Positions 45,311 to 56,100 of a stretch of DNA of 64,000 nt are shown here, one piece after another. Source of the stretch: Hydrangea macrophylla (lineage: Eukaryota > Streptophyta > Magnoliopsida > Cornales > Hydrangeaceae). Numbering within the stretch: position 1 is the stretch's first letter; every line of letters begins with the position of its first letter. The stretch spans positions 96,925,887 to 96,989,886 of the forward strand of contig CM066989.1 of assembly GCA_033977485.1 (NCBI GenBank), read 5' to 3'. The translations under genes were made by a program, and so were the position numbers. The notes below the pieces were generated by a model. It was given only the letters and a program-made list of their open reading frames with translations. It was not told the origin of the DNA and made no database searches.

Positions 45311-45948
45311 CTTAACTTGAAATTGAGTTTGGGCTTTGGATTTGAGCTTAGGAAGCTTGAACACAACCTTCAATGGTGGAGACTTCTTCTTCTTCAAACT
45401 TCCTTCATCCCACCATGGAGTTCATCTCCTAACTCCCTCTCTTCAGGCAGATTGTAATGGCCAAAAAAAATGGTATGGAAGAGTATATGCATGCTTATAT
45501 TGAGTCTTGCATGTGCTAGGTGTCAATGTGCATGGGGTGCATGCATTGACATGTGTCAAAGTGGTGGACAAGTGTCCAATGGGTGGACAAGTGTCATGGG
45601 AGAGGGTGACATGTGTCTTGAGAGTTGCATGGGCTGCCATGTGGCCAGTCATATGGGCCCACCTCGGGTTTCGTGCTACTTTCTCAGTTTACGTGCATAA
45701 GTTCCTCATTATGCGTGTCGATCTCGGTTTACGTGCAGACGGATATTATTTTTAATGTCCGGGTCCAGGTACGGGACTAAGTTAATTCTAATTATGGTCG
45801 AGTCGGTATGGTTACTACAGTCTAGTCAGTAATCTTATGATACGTCAAAATCATCTCAATATTAAAATAATAATATAAAGTTAGACGGTCAAATGCCAAA
45901 AATTCAGAAACTATTATTATTAAAGAAAAGAAAATTACAGGTATTACA

Positions 45949-46250
45949 GTGGCATATTGACTGGCGCTACCACCGAAGATGTCTGGGGTTTACAATGTAT
46001 TCCATGTGAGTATGCTAAGAAAGTACATACGAGACCCATCGCACGTGGTTAGTTATGACGATATTGAGACGAGTCATAACATTTCTTTCAAGGGGAGACC
46101 CGTGAAGATTCTAGACCAGAGTATCGAGAAGCCAAAAAATAAGGATATCCTAATGGTGAAGGTTCAGTGGAATCACCATGACTAGAACGAAGCCTCATGG
46201 GAAGTTGAAGCTGATATGAGGAAGAAGTACCCGGAGTTGTTTCATGACTA
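45949..46250 (+). pseudogene. Element A integrase C-terminus and chromodomain
   Basis: Coding sequence of element A resumes after element B: LALPPKMSGVYNVFHVSMLR, then a chromodomain-like module with RPVKILDQSIEKPKNKDILM, VKVQWNHHD, a stop, and NEASWEVEADMRKKYPELFH. A TGA sits in VAY-stop-LALPP at the junction and a TAG after HHD. The inverted copy A' has the same module. Confidence 0.9.
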
Positions 46251-46283
46251 GTTAGTCTTGATTTCAAGGACGAAATCCTATTT

Positions 46284-46296
46284 AAGGGAGGAAGGG
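46284..46296 (+). other. Polypurine tract of element A
   Basis: AAGGGAGGAAGGG lies directly before the LTR start TGTAACAACAGG. A' has the same tract on the other strand at 49998-50010. Confidence 0.85.
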
Positions 46297-47713
46297 TGTA
46301 ACAACAGGCATTTTCATTTAATCTTAAATTGACATTTTCATAATTAATCTATATTTGCATTATCATATTTTCAATATGTATTGTCTCTTGCCATTAATTA
46401 CAATTCTCATATATGGAATCTTTTTTCTTGTCTGAATTCATATTGAAATTTTCTGTTGGGGTCAAACTGCGATTTTATTAAAATTAGTAATACCTGTGTT
46501 GGATTTCAAAACTGTATATCAAAATGGTGAAAACATTTACTTTTGACTCAAACAGTATTTTTATAAAACCGGAAAATAAATTCTTACGTTAAAATGAATT
46601 TTATGTATTTTTGTGGTGACCACCGCGATGCGAAAATACCAGTTTATGTGCAAGACTGTCCGCGCCGTGTTGATCTCCCACAGTTTGGGAAACTCCACCA
46701 ATCAAGATTTGACACATACTTTTTCATTTATGGCAAGTAATCATTGGGTTGTGCTTGTTTGGGAATGCTTTGTGTGTGTGTGTAATCTTATGCCATAAGT
46801 TGTTTTTCCCAAACAACTCAAGCATTGCCCCCTATGAGTCTATACTTGACTCTTGACAAATTGTAGAGTTATACTATCTGATTAGTATGTATATACATAT
46901 ATGCATATTGAGAGTCTTGATTAATTAGGAATTAAATCCATTTGTAGAGTGATTGAGAATGTACTTGGCCTCCAAGATTTCCAAGTTTGTTTTTCTACAT
47001 AGACACATACATAACTCACTTCCTGCTCATTCATTACAACTGAAACATAGAGAGTTTAGAGAGAGACTTTTAGAGAGCTTCTACATAATTTTAGAGAGAG
47101 AAAAGCTCAACCTCTATAGCTAGAGCTCAAGTGGGTCTTGCTTATTTGACTTTCCTTTCTCAACAATGACTTCATCTCTTAATCTCAATGAGTATTTTAT
47201 AACTCTCTCAGAATGTAATCCATGCTTTAATTCCTTTTGTGCTTGTCTAATTTTGAAATCTCCATTGATGATCATACGTTTGAAATTTCATAGCTTGAAA
47301 TCAAGATTTTTCAAACTCAACCAAAATTCGTCTTCTTAGATAATTATGAAAGATTATGCATCATATATGTCATACTTAAAGTTTTAGAGTCTAATTTGTT
47401 CATATGAAAAAGTACATAAGAAATTAAGTTTTGTCATCTTGTAATCTTTCGTAAAATTCTAAAGTTATAGATTAATTCATGTAAAATTGATTATAGATAC
47501 ATAATCCTTGCGAAAAACTAAAGAGAATCATATATAACAAGGCCTAGTAACTTCTGGAATTGAAAATGTGTCAAAAAACCCTGAAAATCTGAAACAGGGC
47601 AGTCTCAGTGAAGAAGATGAAGCCTCTGCTGAAACTCGAGCGGCCCGCGTGCGCGAACCTTATTGTTTCAGGCAGACAGAAAAGGTTTTAAAAAGAAAAA
47701 GGAAAATTTGGAA

Positions 47714-47768
47714 GATCACGCGAGGGGTCTGCGTGAGCGAACCGCGCGAGCGACCCGCGTGCGTGATC
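47714..47768 (+). repeat. CG-rich inverted repeat in LTR A
   Basis: GATCACGC and GCGTGATC enclose a 39-base segment full of GCG, CGCG and GAGCGA motifs. With the preceding GCGGCCCGCGTGCGCGAACC it forms a CpG-dense island in otherwise AT-rich DNA. Confidence 0.75.
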
Positions 47769-48001
47769 TTCCTATATTCTGGCAGAAAGGAAAGTTTTTA
47801 TAATAAAACGGAAAATGGGAGAATTTAGCTCGCGTTTTAAATTCCCAACAGTGGCAAAACGGTGGCCTAGGACCTGGTTATGGAGGAAGATGGGTAGATG
47901 ATGGTGGCGAGTGGTCATCGGAGGGGCTACTGGCGGCGGCGGCTGGTAGAGAAGTGAGTAGTGGTAATGTGGTGGTGGTGGCTACAGTGAGAGGGATGCG
48001 G

Positions 48002-48039
<38 letters not shown>

Positions 48040-48205
48040 TAATACTTCTAATTTTTATTTTATTTTATTAATATAATTTCCAATTCCAAACAGTAATTAT
48101 AAGATTTCTACTATAATTAATATTATTTCGAAACCCGTAATATACCTGTGTTACCCAACCATGCTTGTACCCTAAGCCAACCCCCAAATAACCCATATCA
48201 AGAGG

Positions 48206-48436
48206 TGTTGTGTGAGGTGTGTTTTGTGCTTGAGTGGTTGTGTGGTGTCATGTGAGGTGTGTTGTGTGAGGTGTGTTGTGTGCTTGAGTGGTTATGTGGT
48301 GTCATATGAGATGTTGTGTGCTTGAGTGAGTTGTGTGTAGGTGTCCATGTGAGGTATTGTGTGCTTGAGTGAGTGGTGTGTACCTATGTGAGGTGTTGTG
48401 TGCTTGAGTATTGTGTGTGTGTGTGTGTGTGTGTGT
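48206..48436 (+). repeat. TG-rich minisatellite
   Basis: Irregular repeats of GTGTGAGGTGTGTTGTG and GTGTGCTTGAGTG end in a pure (TG)n run near 48412-48434. Confidence 0.9.
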
Positions 48437-48637
48437 ATAATATATATACATATTGGTGGGCCCTCCCCATTCCCCTAAAAAAACGTACCCCTCCCTCTCA
48501 TTAGTTTTAGGAAACAAAAGGAAAATATATACAAAGAGAGGGGGTTAAGCCAAGAGAGTGAGAAGAAAAAACAAAGAAAAGAAAAGAAAGGAAAGGAAAG
48601 GAAAAAATCTCAAACCACACCACAACCCCGAACCTAC

Positions 48638-48655
48638 GATGAGTTTCTAACTCAC
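48638..48655 (+). promoter_or_regulatory. Hairpin in LTR A related to LTRs B and C
   Basis: GATGAGTTTCTAACTCAC matches the B and C hairpins but has ATGAGT instead of GTGAGT, so the donor-like GT is lost in this copy. The following TTGGTATATTA is shared with C. Confidence 0.45.
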
Positions 48656-48660
48656 TTGGT

Positions 48661-49067
48661 ATATTAGATTAATGTCCGTAGTATCCTCTATGTATTATTA
48701 TTGATGGAAGATCTTGTGCTTAACATATGGTGTCCTAATATAAGTCTGTATTATAATTTATATTATCATTATTATTATCACTACTACTATATATTATTAT
48801 TATCATTATCAATTAAAACTCATGCGTTAATACGTTGTACCCCGAACATATTAATGTCCGTTTCATTATTCCGTTAATAATAATGATATTATTATTATCA
48901 TTATTATTATTATTATTATTATTTATTTCAGGTTTAACCTCATGTTAATGTTAATATGTTGCACCTCAAACATATTATCTCCGTTATTATTATTATTATT
49001 ATTATTTATTTATTTATTCCACGTTTAACCTCATGTTAAGATGTTGCACCTCAAACATATTATCTCC

Positions 49068-49100
<33 letters not shown>
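48661..49100. repeat. (ATT)n-rich sequence with repeated CATGTTAA..GTTGCACC blocks
   Basis: Three (ATT)n tracts (about 48895-48925, 48980-49010, 49066-49100) alternate with copies of TTTAACCTCATGTTAA and ATGTTGCACCTCAAACATAT. No coding sequence is seen. Confidence 0.8.
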
Positions 49101-49101
<1 letters not shown>

Positions 49102-49349
49102 GGGTAAATATCACCTAGACCCCCTGAAGTTTGCCCCGATCACAGATGCCACCCCTCACGTTTCAGTAATATCACCTACACCCCCTGAGGTTTGAAGCAT
49201 ATATCACCTAGACCCCCTTCGTCAATTTACCGTTAAAAAAATGACGGACTAACATAAATAAATACAAAACATACCCCTAAAAGTTTGGTCCTTGTGTCAT
49301 TTTAGTCCCCGTAGTTTCAATTGGGTCAGTTTGGGTCCTGAAGTTTTAA
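49101..49349. mobile_element. Small dispersed-repeat insertion (CACCTAGACCCCCT type)
   Basis: GGTAAATATCACCTAGACCC, a second ATCACCTACACCCCCTGAGG and a third ATCACCTAGACCCCC form tandem motifs. They are followed by GTTTGGTCCTTGTGTCATTT and GGGTCCTGAAGTTTTAAATT. I recognise these as the kind of short plant non-autonomous element that is widely dispersed, but I cannot assign a class. It seems to interrupt the distal part of LTR A'. Confidence 0.4.
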
Positions 49350-49997
49350 ATTGAACCAATTTGATCTAATTTCTTTCTTAATTACTAATATCATCACAAT
49401 TACACAACTCTTAGAGAAGAATATATACCAATATACATATGTATATACATCTCCAGATTTTAAAGGGGTAATATAGGCTAGTAGAGGTCAAAGCAAGGGT
49501 GTTTGGGAATTCCAGCTTATGGCACAAGTATAACACACTACAAGCATTTCCAAACAAGGAACATCCAATGATGAGTTGCCATAAATGGAAATAAAGTACA
49601 ATTCACTTCATGCTTTACATCACTTCCAAAATCTGTGGAAGTTCCATGTGGCACGGACAGTTTTGAACAGAAACTAGTATTTTCGGGGCGCGGTGATCAC
49701 CACAAAAATATAGGAAATTCATTTTAGTGTAAGAATCGATTTTCCGGTTTTATAAAAATATTGCTTGAGTTAAAAAAAAGCATTTCCACCGTTTAGAAAT
49801 ACAGTTTTAAAATCCAACACAGGTATTGCTAAATTTTATAAAATCATAGTTTGACCCCAAAAGAATTTCAATGTACAACAAAATAGGCCATAAGATTATA
49901 AAACATGACCATTGAAATAAAATGGACACAGTAATACAAATTGAATTTAAAAATGGAAATGAAATTAAAATTAATTAATGAAATGTAGGTTGTTACA
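49350..49997 (-). repeat. Partial 3' LTR of inverted element A'
   Basis: On the minus strand it starts TGTAACAACCTACATTT beside the tract at 49998-50010. It follows the first 650 bp of LTR A with moderate divergence and small indels, including the shared AAATACAGT..ACACAGGTATT region and GATCACCGCGCCCCG in place of GACCACCGCGATGCG. Confidence 0.8.
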
Positions 49998-52978
49998 CCC
50001 TTCCTCCCTTAAACAGGATTTCGTCCCCGAAATCAAGACTGACTAGTCCTGAAACAACTCCGGGTGCTTCTTCCTCATATCTGCTTCCACTTCCCACGAG
50101 GCTTCATTCTAGTCATGGTGATTCCACTGAACCTTCACCAACGGAATGTCCTTGTTCCTCAATTTCTTGATACTCTGATCCAGAATCTTCACAGGTCTCT
50201 CCTTGTAAGAAACGTTATGACTCGTCTCAATATCGTCATAACTAACCACGTGCGAGGGGTCTCGTATGTACTTTCTCATCATACTCACATGGAATACATT
50301 GTGAACCCCAGCCATCTTCAGTGGTAGCGCTAGTCAATATGCCACTTTCTCGACACGTTCCAGAATCTCAAACGGTCCGATGAAACGCGGAGTCAATTTC
50401 CCTCTCTTGAAACCGAAGCGTACTACTCCTCGGGTCTGTGAAACCTTAAGAAGTACGTGATCTCCAACACTGAACTCCAAATCTTTTAGGCATCGATCAG
50501 CATAACTCTTGTACCGGCTCTGAGCAGTTCTCATTCTTTCCTTGACCAAAGAAATCTTTTCATTGGTTTCTCTCACCAAATCTGGTCCCAACAACTCCGT
50601 ATCTCCCACCTCTGCCCAACACAATGGAGAACGACATGGTCGTCCGTACAATGGTTCGAATGGAGCCATCCCGATATTCGTGTGATAACTATTGTTATAG
50701 GTAAATTCAATCAAGGGCAAGTGCGTCTCCCACGATTCTTCAAAATTAATGACACAAGCCCTAAGCATATCCTCCATGATCTGATTAACATGATCAGTTT
50801 GCCCATCTGTCTGAGGGTGAAAAGCAGTACTCATCTTGAGCAAGGTTCCCATAGTTTCTTGCAGACTTTCCCAAAAGCTAGAGCTGAAACGTGCATCACA
50901 GTTTGACACAATCTACACAGGTGCACCGTGAAGTTGCACAACTTGTTATATGTACATCTGGCTCATCTTTTCTACCGGGTAGGTCATACTATAAGCGATG
51001 TAATGTGCCGACTTAGTCAGTCGATCCACGATTACCCAAATGACGTCATGACTCTGTTGCGATCGAGGCAAACCCATTACAAAATCCATCGTGATGTGCT
51101 CCTATTTCCAACCAAGAATAGGTAGTGGTTGCAACAATCCTGACGGTCTCTGATGTTCGGCTTTGACTTGTTCACACGTCAAACACTTAGACACAAATTC
51201 GGCCACATCCTTCTTCATACGTTCCCACCAAAAATTTCTTTTCAAATCCTTGAACATTTTCGTTCCTCCTAGGTGAACTGTATATCTTGACTTATGTGCT
51301 TCTGCCAGAATATCATTTCTCAAATCCCCACAGTTTGGTACACATAATCTGTTTTTGCAGCGATATCCTCCATCGATTCCCACCTTCCATTATGTCAGAT
51401 CTTTCTCTGACATCTTCGCAAACCATGCTTGAAAATTTTCATCTTCTTCATGAGCTCCAATAATGCGGTTGATAAGAACATGCTGTAGGATAAGACATCC
51501 AAAAAGTTGTCCTTCTTCTTCTTCAGCACTCTGTACATCGAACTCTGCCAACGTCTCCAATGCTCGCCATTCTCTAACCATTAAGGAGGCGATCGTCTCA
51601 CGAGTCTGCCGACTCAAAGCATCAGCGACCACATTAGCTTTGCTAGGGTGGTGTTCTAACGTGAAGTCGTAATCTTTGATCAGCTCCACCCATCTGCATT
51701 GTCTCATGTTCAACTCTTTCTATGTGGACAAATATTTTAGACTCTTGTAATCGGAGAACAAATCAAACTTTTCACCGTAGAGATAATGTCTCCAAATCTT
51801 GAGTGCGAATACCACTGCCGCCAATTCCAAATCATGAATGGGGTAGTTTAACACATTCGGTTTCAGCTGTCTAGATCCATAGGCGATAACTCTGCCATCT
51901 TACATAAGTACACACCCTAGTCCTTGATATGACGCGTCACTAAAGATAGTGAACTTCTCATCAGGCTTGGGTATAGCTAGTACCGGTGCGGTAGTGTGTC
52001 TCTCTTTCAGCTCTAGAAAGGCGGGTTCATGCTTCTCTGTCTAGTCAAACTTCAAAATCTTCTTTGTCAACCCAGTCAATGGTGCAACTATTTTAGAAAA
52101 CCCTTTAACAAATCTTCTATAATAGTCTGCGAGTCCCAAAAAACTCCTAACCTCTGTAGGGTTGCTCGGCCTAACCCAGTTTGACACAGTATCTATCTTG
52201 GACGAATCCACATAAATTCCTTAAGATGACACCTTGTGTCCCAAAAATTTCACTTCCTGTAACCAGAACTCACACTTACTGAGCTTGGCATATAAGTGGT
52301 GGTCCTTGAGTGTCTGCATCGCAATCCGTAGGTGTTTCTTGTGTTCTTCTGCTGACTTAGAATAGATCAAAATATCATCAATGAAGACGATGACAAACTG
52401 ATCCAAATAAGGCTTGAACACTTTGTTCATCAGATCCATGAACACTCCCGAGGCATTCGTCATTCCAAACGGCATTACCAAAAATTCATAGTGACCATAT
52501 CGGGTTCTGAATGCAGTCTTAGGTATATCTTCCTTCTGTACCCTCAACTGATGATATCCCGACCTTAGGTCTATCTTGGAAAATGTTGTAGCCCCTTGTA
52601 GCTGATCAAACAAATCGTCGATTCGAGGTAAGGGATACTTGTTCTTGATAGTCACTCGGTTTAGTTCTCTATAGTCGATACACAATCGAAGTGTCCTGTC
52701 CTTTTTCTTCACAAATAACACCGGTGCTCCCCATGGAGATGTACTAGGATGTACAAAACCTAGGTTCTCGAGCTCTCGAACTTGTTCCTTCAAGTCCAAC
52801 AGTTTGGTGGGGGCCATTCTGTAGGGGACCTTGGTGATCAGAACAGTACCTGGTATAAGCTCAACACAGAACTCTATACTTCTCTCGGGCGGTAAACCAG
52901 AAACGTCTTGAAATACTTCTTCGAAGTCTTTGACTACAGGTATAGACGATGTTGTCATCTCTGTACTGACATCTCCCT
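49998..52978 (-). pseudogene. Inverted Tekay/Del-like element A', 3' part of pol
   Basis: Reading leftward from 52958, RT has [32 protein letters not shown] and [11 protein letters not shown], ending at a TAA where element A has CAA (SSQGIS). RNase H (about 52200-51700) has several stops. The linker and integrase zinc region (51713-51102) and integrase core (50909-50334) with FHPQTDGQTDHVNQ follow; the usual catalytic Glu position reads Asp. The chromodomain module lies at 50315-50040. The 5' side ends near 52978 before protease. It is the same family as A but in opposite orientation, independently decayed. Confidence 0.9.
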
Positions 52979-53159
52979 ATGGTTTAGGTTCATTGTCTTA
53001 AGATTTTATGAAGTTCATTCATACTTCAATGAAATATCCAAACATCAATGTCTTTAGTCTTCAATGACCATCAAATGGTAGAAGAAATGGTTTGGTTTTA
53101 AGTCCAACTCATGGGTTTAATAGTTAGGATTAACAAGCAAAAGTTGAACTTAAACAAAT
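52979..53159. other. Unassigned junction sequence
   Basis: About 180 bp between truncated A' and the satellite show no recognisable feature. TTTAGTCTTCAATGACCATC and TTGGTTTTAAGTCCAACTCA are unique in the window. Confidence 0.4.
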
Positions 53160-56100
53160 GGTAGAGAATCCACTACAATTTGTTAAGAATCCTCCACATT
53201 GGTTAAGAATTCCCAGTATTGCATGAAAATCCTCCACAAATTGTTATGAATCCCCCACATTGGTTAAGAATCCCCCACAAATTGTTATGAATCCTACACA
53301 TTCGTAAAGAATTCCCCACAGTTTGTTAAAAATCGGCCACATTATTTAAGAATCATGGATTCTTGACAATCTTCCACATTGGTTAAGAATCCCCCATATT
53401 GCATAAGATTCATTCACAAATTGTTGTGAATCCCCCACAGTTTGTTAAGAATCTTCCACAAATTATTATGATTCCCCCACATTGGTAATGAATCCCACAC
53501 ATTAGTTATGAATACCCCACAATTTGGTAACAATACACGATATTGCATAATAATCCCCCACAAATTGTTAAGAATCTCCCACATTTGGTTAAGAATTCCC
53601 CAGAAATTATTATGAATCCCGCACAGAGTTTTAAGGATCCCTCACATTCTTATGCTATGTGAAGATTCATACACAACTGTGGGGAATTCTCATGGGATTT
53701 GGGGATTCTTAACAAACTGTGCGAGATCCTGAACATGCTGTGGGGGAGGAGGGGAAGGGATCTTTAACAAACTGTAGGGGATATTTAACCAATGTAGGGG
53801 ATTATTAACAAAAATGGGAATAATGAACAAATATGCAATATGTGAGATGACAACTGTTGTACGAAATTTTAGATAAATGTGAGGGATTCTTAAAAATTTG
53901 TTAAAAATCCTCCACATTGGTTAAGAATCCCCTGTATTGCATGAGAATCCTCCACAAATTATTATGAATTCCCCACATTGGTTAAGAATCTCCTACAGTT
54001 TGTTAAGAATTCCAAATTGTTATGAATCCCCAAAATTGGTGAAGAATCCCCCACAGTATGCTAAAAATCCCCCACAATTGGTTAAGAATTATGGATTCTT
54101 AACAATCTTCCACATTGGTTAAGAATCCCCCATATTACACAAGATTCCTCCACAAATTGTTAAGAATCACCCATAGTTTGTTAAGAATCCCCCACAAATT
54201 TTTATGAATCCCACACATTGGTTATGAATCCTCCACAATTTGTTAACAATCCATGATATCGCATAAGAATCCCCTACAAATTATTAAGGATCTCCCATAG
54301 TTAGTTAAGAATTCCCCACAAATTGTTATGAATCCCCCACAATTGGTTAAGGATCTCTCACATTCTTATGCTATAATGCTATATGGAAGATTCATAACGA
54401 ATTGTGGGGGACCCTTATGGGATACGAGGGATACTTAAGAAACTATGGAGGATCTTACAAAACAATGGGGGAAGGGGGTTCCTTAGCAAACTGTAGGGGA
54501 TTCTTAATAAATGTGGGGGATTGTTAACAAATATGGAGAATAATGAACAAATGGGCAATATATGAGATGACAGCTATTGTACGGGATTTTAGACAAATGT
54601 GATGGATTCTTACCAATTTGCTAAGAATCCTCCACATTGGTTAAGAATCCCCCGTATTGCATAAGAATCCTCCACAAATTGTTATGAATCCCCACACATT
54701 GGTTAAGAATCCTTTACAATTTGTTATGAATCCGCTGTAAAGAATCCCCCACATTGGTTAAGAATTCCCCGTATTGTATATGAATCCTCCACAAGTAATT
54801 ATGAATCCCTCACAGTTTGTTAAGAATCCTCCACAAATTGTTATGAATCCCCACATTGGTAAAGAATCCCCCACAGTTTGTTAAAAATCCCACACATTGT
54901 TTAAGAATTATGGATTCTTAACAATCCTCTACATTGGTTAAGAATCCCCCGTATTGTATAAGATTCATCCACAAATTATTCCGAATACCCCACAGTGTGT
55001 TAATAATCCCCCCAAATTGTCATGAATCCCCCACATTATTTATGAATCCCCCACATTTTGTTAACAAATCACGATATAGCGTAATAAACCCCCACAAATT
55101 GTTAAGGATCTCCCACATTTGGTTAAGAATTACCCACAAATTGTTATAAATCCCCACAGTTTGTTAAGGATCCCTCACATTTTTATGCCATGTGAAAGAT
55201 TCATGCGAAACTATCGGGAATTCTTATGGGATATAGTGGATTCTTAACAAACTGTGGGGGTTCCTTAACAAACTGTAGGGGGGGAGATCCTTAAAAATTA
55301 TAGGTGATTCTTAACAAATGTGAGGGATTATTAACAAGTATGGGGAATAATGAATAAATGTGAAATATGGGAGATGACAACTATTGTACAAGAATTTAGA
55401 CAAACAAGATGGATTCTTAACAAATTTTTAAGAATCTTCCACATTGGTTAAGAATCCCACGTATTGCATGAGAATCCTCCACAAATTATTATGAATCCCC
55501 CACATTGGTTAAGAATCCCCCACAGTTTTTTAAGAACCCCCCACATTGGTTTAGAATCCCTCGTATTGCATGAGAATCCTCCAAAAATTGTTATGAATCC
55601 CCTACATTGGTTAAAATCCCCCCATGGTTTGTTAAGAATCCCCCATATTGGTTTAGAATCCCCCATGTTGCATGAGAATCCTCCACATTGGTTAAGAATC
55701 CTCTATAGTTTGTTAAGAATCCCTCACAAATTGTTATGAATCCCTCACATTGGTAAAGAATCCCCCATAGTTTGTTAAAAATCCCCCACAGTAGTTAAGA
55801 ATTTTGGATTATTAACAATCCTCCACATTGGTTAAGAATCCCCCATATTGCATAAGATTCCTCCAAAAATTATTATGAATCCCCCACAGTTAAAAATCTC
55901 CACAGTATGTTAAGAATCCCCCACAAATTGTTATGAATCCACCACATTTGTAAAGAACCCCACACATTGGTTATGAATCCCTTACAATTTGTTAACAATC
56001 AACGATATCGACTTTGAATCCCCCACAAATTGTTAAGGATCTTTTATAGTTGGTTAAGAATTCCCTACAAATTGGTATGAATCCCCCACAATTTGTTAAG

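Larger units (their letters stand above)
30758..45948 (-). mobile_element. Tekay/Del-like retrotransposon B, inserted in element A
   Basis: LTRs of 3532 bp (30758-34289) and 3539 bp (42410-45948) read TGTCACGCCCCGG..GGTATTACA on the plus strand. The flanks are GTGCC (30753-30757) and GTGGC (45949-45953), a target duplication with one change, and element A coding continues across. B is read on the minus strand, so the right LTR is 5'. The primer site matches initiator tRNA-Met. The internal 8.1 kb holds an acidic ORF, a gag stub, protease, RT, RNase H and an integrase missing much of its core. It also holds a chromodomain module and solo LTR C inside. The LTRs differ by scattered substitutions and small indels, so it is older than the Athila-like insertion. 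Confidence 0.92.
42410..45948 (-). repeat. 5' LTR of element B
   Basis: It is the partner of 30758-34289. The 92-bp array is at about 43157-44085, the donor-like hairpin at 45293-45310, the altered TATA box at about 45494-45503, the AGCTT hairpin at 42799-42814, and the Tyr-rich frame ends at 42669. Confidence 0.92.
46297..48660 (+). repeat. 3' LTR of element A (right end uncertain)
   Basis: It starts TGTAACAACAGGC after the polypurine tract. The first 650 bp are alike, in inverted orientation, to about 49350-49997 (shared GGGGTCAAACTGCGATTTTA-like, AATACCTGTGTTGGATTT, TTTTTGTGGTGACCACCGCG). Further on are a CG-rich hairpin (47714-47768), a (CT)n run (about 48005-48035), a TG-rich minisatellite, a TATA-like TATAATATATATAC near 48435 and the CTAACTCACTTGGTATATTA motif at about 48647. 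The 3' terminus is not clear; (ATT)n arrays and another repeat follow. Confidence 0.75.
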
